Shown here one piece after another: positions 32,827 to 35,637 of a stretch of DNA of 35,637 bases. A program made the position numbers and the translations under genes. The notes beneath the pieces are model-generated. The model was not told the origin of the DNA, ran no database searches, and saw only the letters and a program-made list of their open reading frames with translations. The stretch is from Pantoea sp. Brub (GTDB taxonomy: Bacteria; Pseudomonadota; Gammaproteobacteria; Enterobacterales; Enterobacteriaceae): assembly GCA_016642085.1 (NCBI GenBank), contig VOQV01000010.1, positions 1 to 35,637 on the forward strand, given 5' to 3'. The stretch's first letter is position 1; each line of letters opens with the position of its first letter.

Positions 32827-32889
32827 CTCAATATCTTCTTAAATTAATTATATAAACTTCATTAAAGTAATAATTTATGTATTATTTTA

Positions 32890-34176
32890 TTAAATTATTA
32901 GATTTCTTATATCAGACAAAATATAACTTAACAAATTAATAAAACGCGCTGCATCAGCTCCATCTATTACTCTGTGATCAAATGAAAGCGAAATTGGTAA
33001 AATTAATCTAGGTATAAACTTCTTGTTAAACCAAATTGGTTGTACAACATGTTTCGAAATACCTAATATTGCAACTTCAGGTGCGTTAATAATTGGGGTA
33101 AAATAAGTAGTACCAATATTACCTAAACTAGATATAGTAAAAGATCCATGTTTCATATGTTCTGTAGTAAGTTTTCCTTCAGTTGCTTTTTTAGAAAAAA
33201 CAATTATTTCTTTTGATAATTCAATTATATTTTTTTTATTTGTATTTTTTAATACAGGTACTAATAAACCATTAGGTGTATCAACTGCTATACCAATGTT
33301 AATAAAATTATTAATAATAATTTTATTTAAGTTATTAGATATTGAACTATTAAATCGTGGCATTTCTTGTAGAGCATATGTAACAGTTTTAACAATAAAC
33401 GCTAAAAGAGTAATTTTTGTATTTATATTTTTTTTTTCTAATCTAATATTTTGTTGTTTGCGAAAATCTTCTAAATCTGTTATGTCTATTTGATCAAAAA
33501 GTGTAACATGTGGAATTGTTGTCCAATTACGACTTAGATTAGCACCAGATATTTTCTGGATGCTACTAAGTTCTAATTGTTTAATATCTTGTTGACATTC
33601 ATTAGTATATATACTAGAATGTTCATCATATCTGTTAAAAGTATTGTTATTTTTCTTCTGGATATTCAGTGACTTTGATTTAAAATCTTGAATTGCTTCA
33701 CGTATGTAATTATATAAACAATCTTTTAAAATACGACCTTTTCTGCCTTTACCTTTAATTTTTGATAAATCTATATCAAATTTACGTGCTAAACGACGAA
33801 CAACTGGAGTAGCATGTGCATATTGTTGATTTGGATCATATATTTTATCATTTTCTTTTATTTTGTTATTTGTTTGATTGATTGTTTCACAAATACTTTC
33901 TTGTAAATTTTTTTGTTGGTTGTTAAGCAAAGATATCTTGTCACTAACATCGTCAAATATCATAATAAAAGAACCAGTTTTTACTTTATCACCAATGGCA
34001 ACTTTAATTTCTTTCACTATACCACTTTTAGGAGAAGGTATTTCTATTAAACTTTTATTTCCTTCTATAGTTATTATAGATTGATCAATATTTACTTGAT
34101 CCCCAATTTGTATTAAAATATCAGTTATTTCAAATTCATCATCACCTATATCAGGTATAATAACATTAAAATTCAT
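32890..34176 (-). CDS. aceF: Dihydrolipoamide acetyltransferase (E2) with a single lipoyl domain
   Basis: E2 (428 aa) forms the PDH core and moves acetyl groups to CoA. There is one lipoyl domain (about 2-75; PDIGDDEFEITDI), with the lipoyl lysine K41 in EGNKS where E. coli has EGDKA. A linker follows, then the E1/E3-binding domain (about 121-155; HATPVVRRLARKFDIDL), then the catalytic domain (about 200-428) with SFDHRVIDGADAARF. E. coli E2 has three lipoyl domains in 630 aa, so two have been lost. The linker lacks the usual Ala/Pro richness and is Asn/Lys-rich. A good AAGGTGAT site lies 8 nt upstream of ATG 34176. Confidence 0.97.
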   Translation of the reverse strand: MNFNVIIPDIGDDEFEITDILIQIGDQVNIDQSIITIEGNKSLIEIPSPKSGIVKEIKVAIGDKVKTGSFIMIFDDVSDKISLLNNQQKNLQESICETINQTNNKIKENDKIYDPNQQYAHATPVVRRLARKFDIDLSKIKGKGRKGRILKDCLYNYIREAIQDFKSKSLNIQKKNNNTFNRYDEHSSIYTNECQQDIKQLELSSIQKISGANLSRNWTTIPHVTLFDQIDITDLEDFRKQQNIRLEKKNINTKITLLAFIVKTVTYALQEMPRFNSSISNNLNKIIINNFINIGIAVDTPNGLLVPVLKNTNKKNIIELSKEIIVFSKKATEGKLTTEHMKHGSFTISSLGNIGTTYFTPIINAPEVAILGISKHVVQPIWFNKKFIPRLILPISLSFDHRVIDGADAARFINLLSYILSDIRNLII

Positions 34177-34191
34177 TATTTTATCACCTTC

Positions 34192-35637
34192 TTATGCTAA
34201 ACGTGGATTAATTTTTTCAGGATCAATATTAAATTTTATAATAGCATCACTGACTATTTTTGTATTGATTTGACCAAGTTTAGCTAATTCATATAAAACT
34301 GCTACTATAATATAAGATGTATTTATTTCAAAATGATGACGTAAATTTTTGCGACTATCAGAACGTCCAAACCCATCCGTACCTAGTACATAATAATTAT
34401 TACTAGGTATATATGGACTAATTTGCTCAGCAAATAATTTTATATAATCAGTTGATGCAATTGTTGGTAAATTTTCCATTATAGTTGCCACATATGGTAT
34501 TTTAGCTGTTTTATTTGGATGTAACATGTTCCATCTTAAGCAATCTTGACCATTACGAGCTAATTCAGTAAATGATGTTACACTATATACATCAGAACTA
34601 ATATTATACATTTCTGCTAATTTTTGTGCTGCTTTACGTACATTGCGTAATATCGAACCTGAACCTAATAATTGCACTTTATTGTGACCAGCATTAATAA
34701 TTTCTAACTTATATATGCCTTTACATATGCCTTTTTCAACTCCTTTTGGCATGTCTGGCATATGATAGTTTTCATTTGATGTAGTAATATAATAATAAAT
34801 ATTTTCTTGATCTTCTCCATACATACGAGTTAATCCATTATGAATGATAACAGCTATTTCATATGCATATGAAGGATCATAAGAAATACAATTTGGAATA
34901 GTTAATGATTGAATATGACTATGCCCATCTTCGTGTTGTAAACCTTCACCATTTAACGTAGTACGTCCAGAAGTACCACCTATTAAAAAACCACGTGCTT
35001 GTTGATCACCTGCTAACCACATTAAATCTCCAATTCTTTGAAAACCAAACATTGAATAATAAATATAAAATGGAATCATTGGTAAATTATTTGTACTATA
35101 AGAAGTAGCAGCAGCTAACCAAGATGCACCAGCACCTAATTCATTAATTCCTTCTTGTAAAATTTGTCCTTTTCTATCCTCTTTATAATAAGCAATTTGC
35201 ATTTGATCCTGAGGGACATATTTTTGGCCACTGGCATTATAAATTCCAATTTGTCGAAATAACCCTTCCATTCCAAAAGTACGTGCTTCATCTGCAACAA
35301 TAGGAACTAACCGATCTTTAATATTAATATTTTTAAGCATGATATTAAGCATTCGTACGAAAGCTATTGTAGTTGAAATATCTTTATTTTGTTTAAGTAA
35401 TAATGAATTAAATTCTTTCAATTCTGGAATTTTTAGTGTTTCTGAACAACGAGATATGCGTGTAGGTATATAACCACCTAACTTTTTACGTTGATTATGT
35501 AAATAATGATATTCTTTTGAATTTTTTGGAAAAGTAATATATGGTAAAGTTTCAATTATATCATTTTTTATATCAAGTTTTAGTCTATCTCTTATGTAAC
35601 GAATACTATCTATATCAATATTTTTTATTTGATGAGC
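34192..35637 (-). CDS. aceE: Pyruvate dehydrogenase E1 component (3' part)
   Basis: This is the C-terminal 481 residues of the homodimeric thiamine-diphosphate E1 (E. coli 887 aa), open to the right edge; the start is outside the window. The reading begins at AHQIKNIDIDSIRYIRDR, matching E. coli from about residue 407. Strong blocks are LVPIVADEARTFGMEGLFRQIGIY, GAGASWLAAATSYSTNNLPMIPFYI, GGTSGRTTLNGEGLQHEDGHSH and LGTDGFGRSDSRKNLRHHFE, ending INPRLA. The ATG at 35421 is internal, not the start. It precedes aceF by 15 nt in the PDH operon. No break is seen in the visible part. Confidence 0.98.
   Translation of the reverse strand, partial: AHQIKNIDIDSIRYIRDRLKLDIKNDIIETLPYITFPKNSKEYHYLHNQRKKLGGYIPTRISRCSETLKIPELKEFNSLLLKQNKDISTTIAFVRMLNIMLKNINIKDRLVPIVADEARTFGMEGLFRQIGIYNASGQKYVPQDQMQIAYYKEDRKGQILQEGINELGAGASWLAAATSYSTNNLPMIPFYIYYSMFGFQRIGDLMWLAGDQQARGFLIGGTSGRTTLNGEGLQHEDGHSHIQSLTIPNCISYDPSYAYEIAVIIHNGLTRMYGEDQENIYYYITTSNENYHMPDMPKGVEKGICKGIYKLEIINAGHNKVQLLGSGSILRNVRKAAQKLAEMYNISSDVYSVTSFTELARNGQDCLRWNMLHPNKTAKIPYVATIMENLPTIASTDYIKLFAEQISPYIPSNNYYVLGTDGFGRSDSRKNLRHHFEINTSYIIVAVLYELAKLGQINTKIVSDAIIKFNIDPEKINPRLA

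Noticed and set aside
34192..35421. aceE starting at an internal ATG
   Set aside because: The frame continues upstream to the window edge with clear E1 sequence, so the gene is simply cut by the window.

Overview
This window looks like a piece of the strongly AT-rich, reduced chromosome of a gammaproteobacterial (Enterobacterales-type) endosymbiont. Nearly every protein aligns end to end with its Escherichia coli counterpart as I remember it. There are no mobile elements, CRISPR arrays or recognisable foreign genes. Gene order is that of the E. coli aceE-to-rrnH segment, inverted, with the intervening dispensable genes missing. Lipid A genes (lpxA, lpxB, lpxD), bamA and skp are kept, so this is a symbiont that still builds an outer membrane. 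The genus cannot be fixed from this window.

Layout, left to right. (1) 1-1620, minus strand: an rrn operon entered at the 23S 5' end, then tRNA-Ala(UGC), tRNA-Ile(GAU) and 16S. The 16S is badly decayed: about 1.14 kb instead of about 1.54 kb, with the central domain missing and universal positions changed. The tRNA-Ile is also damaged, while tRNA-Ala and the visible 23S end look sound. (2) 1621-2248: gene-free AT-rich DNA, then proS (+). (3) 3956-24816, minus strand: tilS, accA, dnaE, rnhB, lpxB, lpxA, fabZ, lpxD, skp, bamA, rseP (broken), cdsA (frameshifted at a 10-nt homopolymer), uppS, dxr, frr, pyrH, tsf, rpsB. This is the conserved envelope, fatty-acid, lipid A, replication and translation cluster, tightly packed with several overlaps. 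(4) 25104-31080: map, dapD, mtnN (+), erpA (-), dksA, pcnB, folK (+), separated by larger AT-rich gaps where E. coli has extra genes. (5) 31405-35637, minus strand: lpdA, aceF and the 3' part of aceE (pyruvate dehydrogenase), running off the right edge.

How the genes work together. accA and fabZ supply fatty acids; lpxA, lpxD and lpxB make lipid A; BamA and Skp place outer-membrane proteins; dapD, uppS and dxr feed peptidoglycan and isoprenoid supply; cdsA makes CDP-diacylglycerol. rpsB, tsf, frr, map, proS, tilS and the RNA genes serve translation. PDH feeds acetyl-CoA; folK belongs to folate synthesis.

The most notable observations are signs of ongoing decay, not a new system: a 16S rRNA pseudogene beside apparently sound operon parts, a tRNA-Ile with a T-arm insertion, rseP with three net +1 frameshifts but full-length similarity, and cdsA whose first 23 or so codons lie in another frame across a T10 tract. 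All comparisons with E. coli are from memory; no alignments or searches were run.
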